From NCBI RefSeq assembly GCF_035083965.1, contig NC_089732.1, positions 2,648,883 through 2,712,882 of the forward strand: a DNA stretch of 64,000 nucleotides, in the 5' to 3' direction. The translations under genes were made by a program, and so were the position numbers. Position 1 is the stretch's first letter, and each line of letters opens with the position of its first letter. Origin of the DNA: Branchiostoma lanceolatum. Its lineage: Eukaryota; Chordata; Leptocardii; Amphioxiformes; Branchiostomatidae. Below are positions 43,419 to 54,400 of this stretch, piece after piece. The notes under the pieces were generated by a model. The model searched no databases. It saw only the letters and a program-made list of their open reading frames with translations, and was not told the origin of the DNA.

Positions 43419-43630
43419 TAACCTTCTTTGCAGGCCTCCCGGGGAGCGCTGATTCGCGATTTTCAACTTATCGGGGACAGTTTTTTTTTTTGCGCCGTGG
43501 AGACCGTCTCTGTCGCTCACGGTCTCCCCAGCGCAAAAAAAAACTGGCCCCGATAAGTTGAAAATCGCGAATCAGCGTTACCCTAAAAAATTAACGCCGG
43601 TGCAGCTCGAGAGGCCTGCAAAGGAGGCTA
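43419..43630. mobile_element. MULE-like MITE with perfect 9-bp target duplication
   Basis: TAACCTTCTTTGCAGGCCT and inverted TAGCCTCCTTTGCAGGCCT form the ends. TGTAAAACT flanks it exactly at 43410-43418 and 43631-43639. The inner arms (GATTCGCGATTTTCAACTTA, then poly-T and GAGACCGT) make a long near-perfect hairpin. Confidence 0.88.
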
Positions 43631-43849
43631 TGTAAAACTGACGCCTGGAAAAAGATTCAAAGAAATATATACATTCGTACTCACCGCATGGTGGCAATTC
43701 TGACTACCGAATTTCCGACCCGCGTCAGGCGGGGTGTTCGGCAGAAATGTGCTCAACTGCGGCAGAAATGTGCTCAACTGCCGACTCAACGATTATCGAC
43801 GCACCTTGCCCTATCACGAAGCCAAGATAATTACGGATAGCCGCCAAAA

Positions 43850-44640
43850 CAGGCTTCTGTGTCGTTTTAGTATCGTCGCCTTCTGTCCGATACGATCTAT
43901 CTTCTGATCAACACACAATTCTGATGGCTGCGTTTGCTAACCGTGAGTACGACAGTAACTTCTGAGCAACCAGAAATCATTCCATAGTCAGCAAAAGTTA
44001 GCAGACCAAAATTAAAAAAAGACCCATCGAAGCCTGCTGTGTTGACTGTCATAAGGAAATGGCCTTCGGTGAAACTTGTTACAAGTGCCTTGGGGTCTTT
44101 GGGGACATTACACCAACCATTGTTAACAGATGTTTTACATTCCAATTGGATAGATAGTGGTATAAGCAGTATGATTTGAAATATAAAAAAGGCATCGTGC
44201 TTGCATTTCGTTTTGTCAAAGGTAGGTGGAGGGCTAGGCTACATACATGTAAATGGAAGTGGATGCTGGATAAAAGTATAGCCTACAAAACAGACTTCTG
44301 TGCCGTTTTAATATGTTTGCTAACGACCGATTTTCTAATCAACGCCGTATTCTAATGGCTGTGTTTAAGAACAATGTGTAGGACGGCAATCGGAAATCCA
44401 AAAGTATTGCACAACAAACGTCCATCGAAGCCTGCTATGTTGACCTCGACGAAAATAGCCACCAACCCTCAGGGGCAGTCATTCTCTACTAGGAGTCTGT
44501 GGTAGGGGCCAGATGTTTCTACAGTTTTCAAAGCTAACTCAAATGGGATGGATAGTGGTATAAAATAGCAGTGAGATTTGATGTATCAAAAATCATTGTG
44601 AGCGTGTTCCTTTTTTTGCTAAGGAGGAGCGAAGAATGTT
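43850..44640 (-). repeat. Diverged tandem duplication with an orphan open frame
   Basis: Two diverged copies, about 43850-44220 and 44280-44640, share CAGGCTTCTGTGTCGTTTTA-like, AATTCTGATGGCTG-like, CATCGAAGCCTGC and GATGGATAGTGGTATAA-like blocks. The first copy has a minus-strand frame of 82 codons (44145-43897, starting MECKTSVNN) with GHFLMTVNTAGFDGSFF; the second does not keep it open in the same way. I do not recognise the sequence and cannot say it is a gene. Confidence 0.4.
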
Positions 44641-45704
44641 ACACGTAGCTTGTTACATGGACTTAGTTCAGTTTCGCGACAATAACAAATTAACTCATGA
44701 AATCAAGCGTGCGTGATTCCAAAACGTTGTCTGCTGTTGCACACGCATGACTTTGTCAGAAAACTTGTTATTTGGGGTTCATCGACGACTTGTCTGGACC
44801 CACTCCAAATTTTCACATATTCAACCATTTATAAAAACAACAAGGTTGGCAACGATAAAAAGACAGTGCCATGGCGACGATCGTTGTTGTTTTAATTTTT
44901 ACTGTACCCTGCTCAGGGCACTGATAGGTGGTGCTGTTCATGCGGGATTTCTAACGAAAAGGGCTGATGAGTACCTGTTCTGTTGGACAAATACACAGAG
45001 AGAGACAACGACAGCACAACTAAATTCTACCACACACACGCCACCACTATAACCAGATATAAAATAATTCGAATCAAAGCCTCATTTACGAAATTTATGA
45101 GCAAAGGCTAGTAGCCTACGTCAATCATCTTTGCTAAGATGAGAGTTTCATACTTGTGTCTTCTGTCCTCGCACCTCTAAATCAATATCATTATGATTGA
45201 TTTGTCAGACAGTTGGTATGGCGCTAGTAAAAGAGGGTCACACCGCAAACATCGTAATAACATCACGGATATTGTGTCCTACAGACTCTCGTTAGATGCT
45301 TTATTCAGAGCAAATCACTACAAAAATCTATGCAAAGCCGACTGGCAGTTTGTCCGGTCCACAGGCCTCTCGGACGTACGCGTCTAGCAGTGCTTGGAAG
45401 TTGTCCAGCCCTCGATGTCACCAATTTTAATATTAAAAAAAAATAAAGGAATAAATGATCTGTATTAGCCATATGTTAGTTGAAAATGTCAAAATGCGTG
45501 AAGTTGAAAACCCCGAGCTTACCCTCGAGCCTCAGAAAACGTCATTTATCTATACGTCCGTTCTCATTTAAATGTACACATTTCGTAACTTCCGTTACCG
45601 TTTGAAGCTAGACATTCCTCATGTTAAGATATGCAACATGTAAGGTGCCAAACTGTCGTTTTTAAAAGCCAGAAAAGTTTTAACCCTTCCCCAGCTCTTT
45701 TTCG

Positions 45705-46010
45705 AGGTGCGTCACAGCAAGTTCAAGGAGTCACAGTCAATGGTAACTAAACACCTGTGTATTATGTTTCTTTGGAGATGGGTTAACTTTCTTTCAGCTG
45801 ATTTCTTCGCACCATTTAAATTAGAAAAAAATATCAAACCTAGGTTGTTACATCTAGACAGGACTTGGTGTTCTAGTGGATGTCAGGGCACGGTAGCTTG
45901 CCAAGGTTGCTTTTTTCTGCAAGACAGGAATTCTTTCGTGTAAGAGCCATTACCTGCAACATGAAAAGCAATGCTGGTATGGTTCATTGAGATCAAAGAA
46001 ACATTGTCGT
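45705..46010. repeat. Duplicated spacer segment, partner of 13170-13440
   Basis: See the shared blocks under 13170-13440. It lies on the 3' side of the PLAAT gene at 47601-50003. 44641-45704 and 46011-47600 show no supported gene. 46045-46300 begins GGGACCGTCACACGAC, which looks like a DNA-transposon terminus without a partner. Confidence 0.55.
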
Positions 46011-47600
46011 CTCCCTGGACACTTACGGCACATTCGCTAGATCTCTGTTAAGGGACCGTCACACGACTTTAATGGACATTTTCGGCATTAATGAGCCCGG
46101 TGTCGTCTCGACCAATGCGCGATTTCCAGAGATTGGCCAATGTTCGCAGATCACCGAGCCCCGTCCAAGGTGACAGATTAGGTTTTCAGCCGAAAATACG
46201 ATCGAAGCTCTGGAGATTTTGAAATTTGGCGACCTTCTGGCGATTAACAGAGTCAGCCAAAGATCATATCGCGGACAATGTTAGAGCCACTTAAACCTTA
46301 AGTCCTGCTGAGCCCGACAATTGTCGGTTTGCACATCATCCTTGTTCTGTATGCTAGCCCTGACGGGTTGATGGTTTCCTAGAATGCGAATGTTGCACCC
46401 GCGTGGCTGTTGTAAAGTGAAGTAACTGAAAATAAGAAATATCAAACTACTAGTACATGTAGTACAAGTAGTTTGTTTCAAAGGTGTGTGGACATTACGG
46501 CAGTGGGCATATTTTTTCTCTGGAGATCCAGCAGGACAAGGGTTAAAAAGTAAGGCTGCATTTACTGATGTTATAGAAGCAAAACAATCACTACGAGCGT
46601 GTTGACAGCGCTAGTTACATGCAAAATGGAAATGATACAAAACAAACAAAAAAGGGACAACAGCCTTTGAAATGTAGACATCTTGATATATTCTATACCT
46701 CTAAAGGATTCCTACATACAGGAGAGTCACCGAATTGTCAACCTGAAAATATCTATCTATACAATATTTTGAAATATGATATAGTAGCATTATTATAAAG
46801 GTAAATTTATTTGTGTCCCGGATAAGGATACTATGATGAGACATATAGTCGACAATACAGGTAACAATGTATAACGTTATGGAGCATAAGTATGTAATGT
46901 TATGGTGAAATGTGAAGTATGTAGATAAGACATAATAGTGAATTTACTGGCCACACTGGTTTTACCAGAGAAGGAGGTAAATCACTAGATATCATAAATA
47001 CATTAACATAACATTAGATATGTGATGTGTAGAATTATTAACATAATGAGTTTGCACACGCTTTCAACCGATCAACATGTCGGGTGTTATCATAGTATCT
47101 GTAATTATGATGATAATTATGATTTTATAATTGTAATGAGGATATAATAACTATACTTTGTATTATAATTGCATCATAGTCACGGAATTGCAAACAGAGC
47201 TTAGGACACATCCCTTTGCATGGCAAAGACACAGCATTTCTACAATAATGGAATATGACGAAGAATTTGGCCTGCACGTTTCCACATTTTTAGGCAGTAT
47301 GGGGGTTGGTTACGACGCCTCTTATAAAAAGAGGCAAAGCCCTGGAATGTCCCGAAGAATAGCCAGAGTGTTAAATTTGTCGTCACTTTTCTATAGAAGA
47401 AAGAATATGAGGGTAAATAATTGTCCACGAAAGGGAGACCACTCACCACTGTATGGGTATCATTTCCCAAACTCTGCGTCTGCGTGGGCAAATGAAACTA
47501 TACGGTGGTCAGACTCCCTTTGCAAATTAGTCTCCCTATTGGCCTAAATTTTACTGTTTTTCAGCCTGCATTCTTGGTACGTAGTCTGATGGAGGCTACT

Positions 47601-50003
47601 TTATCGCCGTGAACTTTGTTTCTTCTCCTTCGGGGAGTCGCCCAGCATCACGCTGGCCAGCAGTGCCGCTCCCGCCGCCGCCGTCACGCCGACTCCAAAG
47701 TACCACGCCACGTCGTTTACCTAGGGAGACACACATGGAACGGTGAACAAACAAACAAACAAACAAACAAACGAACAAACAAACAAACGTACAGAAAAGG
47801 ATGAGCGACAGTGATAACTCTACCACTCCACTGTGGACAGTATTTAATGTGATTAAGGTGAAAAGATAAAAGTGCATCTCCTATCTTTTACCCTCCAATA
47901 ATAACGCGGACGCTAAATGACGTCAAAGTCACATAACTACAAGGCTGCGGACAACATTCGTAGTTCTAGGGTAATGACAGCGCTGAGACGGAATTCGACC
48001 GGTTTCGACTTTATTCGTCTGTATCAAGAATGACAGAGATTGGACCACTCCTCCTTTTATACTAGAAGGCCACGGTCAACGTACCTGCTGGCTCTTTTCC
48101 TCCCCGTAGCGACACCAGGTGGCGAAGTGCTCGCAGTTCTTCCACAGCACGTTGTAGCCCTCCTCTCCTAGCCTGGACCGCGCTCTCTCCACGATCTCCC
48201 ACCGGGACGGCACGATCTTATTCCCGTCCTGGTAGTTGTTGATTTTCACCATGCTGTCGCCTACGACGTCCCAGAACCAGTCTTCCATGATCTAAGGATA
48301 CAAGGTGTACAGACACAATACAAACGTTACTCAAACAACTGGATAGATTTTGTTAAAGGTTAGACGTTTCAGAACACGTCTTCCATGATCTAAGACGGCA
48401 TGGTGTACATACACAATACAAAGTTACTCTAGCAACTCGGGAATGGCGGTCAGACGTTTCAGATAGCATCCACTACTCTTTATCAGTAACTGCGAAAATC
48501 CCACAGCAATATGATCAGCCGTTGCCTTCACACCCACAGCATGACCCAGTTTTTCCTCAAGAAAATTCCATAACAGGCCAAACCCCCATGCATAGCCTTG
48601 GGGCCGAGAAAGGCTAGCCTGCTGAGGTAGCCCACCCCACTGTGCCTAGCCCTGGTGTAGCCCACATTTTCCGGAAAGCCTCTGTCAACAGGTAATTTAA
48701 CCAAAAACAATATATATTCATTGTGTACATATCACCATGAAAGTTCACCTGTGGCATATTGCATCATGAACACAGGTCTTAAGGCCAAATAATAGACCAG
48801 CTTCTTAGTGATAACTCGATACGGTATTCTTTAGAAGACCAGAGGACTGGCCGCAAATCAGGCGAGTCCCAAATTTTCAGTGTTCAGCGAAATAGAATTA
48901 AACTCTATTCTATAGTTTAAGCTGTACACGGTTTAGTCTTTTATCCTACTATCGATGGTCACTAGCCGTGCGTATTCAGACTGACAATATCTGTGACGAA
49001 ACACTCGTTGGCGGGTGACGCCAAAACAACATGGTGAGTGATGAGTAAACATGGGCAAACCCCGATGACGTCATTTCTAAATAAAGAATGGGGGGGTGCA
49101 TACGTGGCGGCCAGCCCGCACAACCAGAAAAAAAAACGAGCTGTCAACTCACAATCAAACTTCATCCGTCTATCTAAGAAGGGAGTGTCGAATGCACCAT
49201 ATCATACTACGCTAGTGTGGTCCATTTTGTAAAATTAATTCTTAAACAGCCATTTGAAACAAACATATGGTCATAGCTAGGGGTGACTAGTATTTCACAC
49301 ACTCAGATCGGCCAACCATTATTAAACGTAGTGTGCAAGTGACAGTTCTCGGTACACCAGGTGATATTTTCTCACCTGAACCATGTCGAACATGTTCTCC
49401 GAAATAGACAACCCCTTGGCCGACGAGTGTGGTCTATTTTCTGTTCTTAACAGCCATTTGAAAGAAACGAATGGCGATATACGCCAAATAGCAATTGCTC
49501 AAGCAATTGGATATGATTTTGGAAACGGCCAGAAGTTCAGAGTTTCATGTGGCATCAACTACTTTTCGTCAGTGACACTGAGCAAGATTTGTCGAACAGC
49601 AGGTATTTAACCACGGTCTAGGACTTTTATCACCTGGATGTCTAACCTTCATCGACATATATAAAGGCGATATGGGTTACTAGTATCATGAGTATACTAT
49701 CTGAGACCGTGCAAGTGAAAGTTCTGGGTACAGGTATGATCTTCTCACCTGAGCCTTGTCAAACATCTTCCCCGATATGGACGCCCCCTTGGCCGGGTTT
49801 CCCAGTCCGTCACTTATACCGTCGTTCTCCCCGGACAGATGTATGACGCGCTGTCCCCCCACATACACGGCCCAGTGCGAGTACGGCGACCGGGGGAACT
49901 CTAGCAAGTCGCCCTCCTCACAGTCGGCCAGAACCGTCTCGTTATGCCGCCGCACGTCTTCGCGACTCACGCCGGCTTTAAAGTGAGACGCCGAGACCGA
50001 CAT
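47601..50003 (-). CDS. PLAAT: PLAAT/HRASLS-like phospholipase A/acyltransferase, third copy
   Basis: Three exons on the minus strand: 50003-49749, 48291-48085 (207 nt) and 47720-47601, 193 residues, all phase 0. The NlpC/P60-type catalytic residues are in HWAVYVG, VIHL and NCEHF. Exon 2 is closest to that of 7464-8193 ([18 protein letters not shown]). Exon 1 is longer than in the sisters by a stretch after the second His (residues about 58-85, [14 protein letters not shown] ...), a loop inserted before strand three of the core. The last exon gives a hydrophobic segment ([24 protein letters not shown]) and a basic tail, a likely membrane anchor. Role inferred from the family: phospholipid acyl transfer or hydrolysis. 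The intron holds a relic of the exon 1 end at 49376-49424. Confidence 0.9.
47742..47788. repeat. (CAAA)n microsatellite
   Basis: An imperfect run of CAAA units in the last intron of the PLAAT gene. Confidence 0.85.
48281..48420. repeat. Tandem duplication across the exon 2 acceptor
   Basis: GTCTTCCATGATCTAAG and the following GGTGTACA(G/T)ACACAATAC and GTTACTC blocks occur twice, at about 48280-48340 and 48376-48440. The first covers the true exon 2 start (I-M-E-D); the second is an intronic copy of the exon edge and acceptor. Confidence 0.7.
48330..48500. repeat. Dispersed repeat with TTAGACGTTTCAGA motif
   Basis: Related to 19440-19562: GTTACTCAAACAACTGGAT, GTTAGACGTTTCAGAA, then GTCAGACGTTTCAGATAGC and ATCCACTACTCTTTATCAG. 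Confidence 0.5.
49376..49424 (-). pseudogene. Relic copy of the PLAAT exon 1 end
   Basis: On the minus strand this reads [15 protein letters not shown] followed by a GTGAG donor, against [15 protein letters not shown] and GTGAG at the end of the real exon 1 (49749). The frame is open but short, and no clear acceptor sits in front of it. It lies in a roughly 215-bp tandem duplication (blocks starting about 49213 and 49428 share TGTGGTC(C/T)ATTTT and AACAGCCATTTGAAA). It could be an alternative exon or a dead fragment. Confidence 0.6.
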
Positions 50004-51427
50004 TGTTGTTTCTCACGGCTCGAAAATTACGTTAAAAATCAGGAAAATCAACAGCGAGGTCTGGATAGAACGATGTTTTTCATGTCTTTGCAACCGATAA
50101 CCGCCAGTTTCGGTTCCCCTTTTTTGACTTCCGGGTTTGGGATGTCGTAATAGATGGGCGAAGCCAAACAGCTATCGGGGGCCAGCGTGTACTGTAGTAT
50201 TCATGTGTATTTTTTAATGTCCCAAAACTTTCGTATATTAAGAAAAAAAAGCACATAAGTGATACATGTATTGAAATATTTATGACATAGTTAGCTTACT
50301 ATTTACTATGTTGCGTTCAGTCTCCAGTTAGAAAGTAAAGCGTGCCCCCCCCCACTATTACAATGGTTCGTCCTCTACGTACCACCCTACCATTGGTCCA
50401 ATCTTATCGCAACTGTGAATCACCAGCATAAGCGGGAAAGTTCGAAACAAGGACAGGTATTTTGATCAGTCTGACTAGTTTGTTGAAGAGCGATGTGAAA
50501 CAAGCAAACAATCTTTACTGACACGGGAAAAGTACAGAGACTTTCGTAAGCTTTACTACATATATACATACAAACAACCAAGCGGATACAAGTAACGTTA
50601 TATAAGTATATCAACGTATCTTTTACATTACTGGTTCTAAGGTCAAGACATTCTTTGATGTACATGTATTTTCTAATCTGTACACAGTACGGGTCATCAC
50701 CACCTACAATATGATTGAATTCATTCATAGAATGAAATGCATTGAATTGAGCGTTTATCGTCATATATTGAAGCATCCATTATAAAGTGTAGTCAAATCC
50801 ATGGTAAGTGACGTGTAGTCAGTGAGGCAAAAGAACATTCGCAGTACACAGAATTAAAAAAACACACAACACAACCCAAGAAAACAGCATCCCATTAATT
50901 CAGTATTCACAAAAGAGATCGCTCGTTATATACACAGAGATTATACACACACTAGCCTATGCTAAGTCTTATTACGTTTCTAGGTCTCTCACTAGCCAGT
51001 AAGCCATACTTGAAGCAATCGATGACAGTTGCGAATGTGACAATTGTTTTGTCAGCACAGTGTTCCTTATCAACGTCTATATATACAAATCGTAAGTTAC
51101 ATTCGTGCATCAAAGTGTATTCAGCATCAAAAATTATGTTTATATCATGATAGCTACTGGAGTAAAGAAAGTATCCAAGTAAAGTATGTACACATTATGT
51201 GATTCAAGCAAGAAACGGTGCCAACATATTCCATCTTTTCCATGTTTCAGTCCTAATACAATGTAACAAATAAGGCATTCTTTTCCACGTTGTAAAGTGT
51301 TGTAAGTGTTTCTATCATAAGTGACGGTGCATAAAATAGACAACAGTGTAAGAGAACTACAGTATTATGCTCTTTATATAACAGAGAGTAGGTGGTTATT
51401 TGAGTACATTCAGTGATGAATCTCTCC
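50004..51427. other. Intergenic between PLAAT and gene A, no gene seen
   Basis: Apart from the dispersed repeat at 50500-50600 (ACAATCTTTACTGACACGGG ... AAAGTACAGAGACTTTCGTAAG, partner of 37170-37265) I see no supported feature. The 3' untranslated region of gene A must begin here, but no canonical AATAAA is obvious close to the stop. Confidence 0.5.
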
Positions 51428-54400
51428 CTAAGGGTTCACATCTTGGTGAACCTTCTCGTTGGAAATATTGTTCAATATCTCTTGGAATTCATAAGCCGAG
51501 GACGAGTTTGTTCTGAAAAAAAGATGTTTAAGTTTTATTCATTCATTCATTTGTTGATGTATTTATTTATTCATTCATTTATTTATTGGTGTTGCTGTTC
51601 ACCATGTACAGCCAAGGCTACCAAACTAGCCTGTGGCTATTACAAAGAGCTAGCCCTGCTGAAAAGACAAAGGCAGTACAAATAGAAGTTGACATGGACA
51701 GAATAACAGTGCTCTTAATACATAGACGGGTATCTAACTTTTATTGCCCACATATTCTCCCATATGAGTTATGTGTTGTCGACAATGCATTCTGGTATAA
51801 AGAAGTTGATAGTTATAGTTTCACTTCTTCTTGTTTACCTTCAATTTTCAAATTGACGTTTTAATGTAATGATACAATAAATATAAAATACATCTCTTAC
51901 TCGTCGTATAGTGGGTTCACCACACTGCGGAAGTAACTTCCCCTGGAAAGTTCCAGAAATAACAGTTGTTAGACACAGTAAAGAACGGATTTTTAGCTAC
52001 AACTTCCAACGCAAAGAATCAAACGTACCCACATCTACGTTTGAGACCAGCACTTAGCTTAAGAGGAAAGTAGAACTAGACAATTTAGGCCTGGAAAAGA
52101 CGACAGACAGTTCATCGAGACGTTAAATGTGAAAACATTGGTTGTGCACAAATAGTCTCCAAGCAGACCTACGGGTTGCAAAGACCGTATCCAGCTGGCA
52201 GAAGGAGTTTTTATAGCAACCCCAAAACTCCTTCTGCCATGCCAGTTGGTCTGATTGGAGACTAGTGTACAAAGAGCTTTGAGAGTACAGTAAATAAAAG
52301 AAAAACGAACCTCTTATTGAACCTGCCGTACGGATCAAACTCTAGCTCCATCTCCATCTCTTTCTCCGACATCTCTGACTGGCAGTCGTATTCCTTCCTG
52401 TAACTATAGGAAACAAAGTCTGACATTGATAGTTGGCAATATAAAAGATAACGATTTAGTTATCCCTGTAAGGATGGGGCCGGGAGTAGTCTTAGGAATG
52501 TTAGAGGGCTATGAGAAAACCTGAAAAAGATACCTCCACCCAGGACTCAGGGAAAATAATTTGCACATCAGAGTTGACAGAAAAATTCGAACTGCAGATG
52601 AATACGTTAAAATGCACATCTAGCTGCAAGCGTTCCTTAAAGCTATCCAGCGAAGATTCCCCCACTGTACGGTGATTACGAATTCCATTCTACGACAGTT
52701 TTAGGAAAATACGAATTTTTGAAAACATCAATCCTAGGTTGGTAACTCTGGTACTTGAAGGCAGCACTGTGTCTTGTTCTTTTGGGTTGGTATTAGATAC
52801 TTATCAGTCGGTACGTCCCCCAGTTTATTAGTCATATGACTTATATTCCTTTACATGAATTTTGAGTGCTGAAGATTCTATGTTACATTCCACTTTAGGC
52901 CTCAGCCATTAGATTTAGTTAAAATTTATTAGGATCTAGTTATGCATGCCAGTATATAAATAATAATGATTATAAGTTTGTATTGCATGTACAAACAACA
53001 AATATGATAATGAAAAATACAATGATACGAAGGGACACATACGATGCTATGCTATATTCTAAAATTTACATGGTGCTAGTTTTGTTGGGTTTGACTTCTT
53101 TTGAGGCAGTGGAAGACGAATTCACCCACTTTTATGATTTGTGCGTTCTTTGATTTTAATAGTAGATGATAAATAAATAAACCAACCTCCTCCTTCTCAA
53201 GACGAGGCAGACCGTCAGCACCAAGGCGAGGAACACGGCAGCGGCGGCGCCCCCTGCGATGACGTAGACAGCCCAAGATGGCCACTTTGGAGAACCCCCA
53301 CCTCCAGTACACGTGCTGGCCCCGTCATCCTTCATACATCTGCAACATAGGCATTCAGCACTTAGTCCATGGATATAGATTTGGAGAGCAGAATATTCTA
53401 TAGTACATTCACTTTAGGCCTTTGTATTCTACGCGAAGCATCGATAATCAGCTTAGTACGCTGCCTTGCTTGTCTGTGTAAAGCGAGTATCTCATTGGAC
53501 TGCAGCATGTTGGCGACCCCGCTGCGACCTAAGTTGGATTTGTGTTACCCTTGACTTCATGCAAAATGTACAAGAATTGCTAAAAAGAATACAAAACATA
53601 CAAAGCGTAAAAAAATTCGTTTCTTATCGATAAAATTCGTTAAGCGCGTTGTCAATGAAATTCGTTGAGCGCGCTGTCAAATCACTGCGTCGCAGAGAGG
53701 TCGCCAACGTGCTACAGTCCATTTAGATCCGCGCTTAATGTTTCATGTGCCATTTACTAACTGAGAAACATAGATACATGTACGTACAGCGATTCCACCT
53801 GGATCCCCAGGGAGTTGTTCTTGCCCGTGCTGTTCGTGAGAGCCGAGTAGAACACCTCTCGGACCTGCTGATCGGTAATGTCCGCGTGCTGACGTAGGTT
53901 CACCTCGTAGTCTGCGATGACGCTTCCTTGTCTGAATCTGGTGATCACCACGCTGACAATGTCGGCTGCGAGGGAACTCTCTTGTAGGTACGACCATATC
54001 TAGCATCGTCATTCAAACAACAATAACAGAGCAAGTGGAGACGGCAGACATCACCTCTGTTAGGTAACAGTGCAAATGTGAAATCTCTATTTAGAGTTAG
54101 AGTCACTAAAGTATGATTATCTACTATTGTATCAGTAATTGTCTAATTGCTCAAAGCAAAAATGAGTTCTAAAAATCCTTTATGTAAAGTTCTGTAGAAT
54201 TTGGGGCTAATGACCCTTCCGAAAGACGAATGAAGCTCCAACCAGGATGCCCTAGATTCAAACCCAGGTCTTCCAGTTTCCAACTTATAACTACAGGGAC
54301 TTTGCTAGAGTGACTGACCGTTTCCGTGAGCTGGGAGGCGAGAGATGTGAACTCGTCAGAGCCGGGGTTGTTGAGTTCCGCTGTGAACTCGATGTTCACC

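Larger units (their letters stand above)
51428..52403 (-). other. Gene A cytoplasmic tail exons with NPLY motif
   Basis: Exons 52403-52311, 51942-51901 and 51512-51428, phase 2 throughout, end [14 protein letters not shown] and stop. The tail holds [34 protein letters not shown] and AYEFQEIL. NPxY is a known docking motif for PTB-domain and endocytic adaptors; several other Tyr could be phosphorylated. Confidence 0.8.

Noticed and set aside
47158-47547. Plus-strand open frame of 129 codons next to the third PLAAT gene
   Set aside because: No recognisable motif, a low-information composition, and a MITE-like stretch at its end; nothing supports coding.
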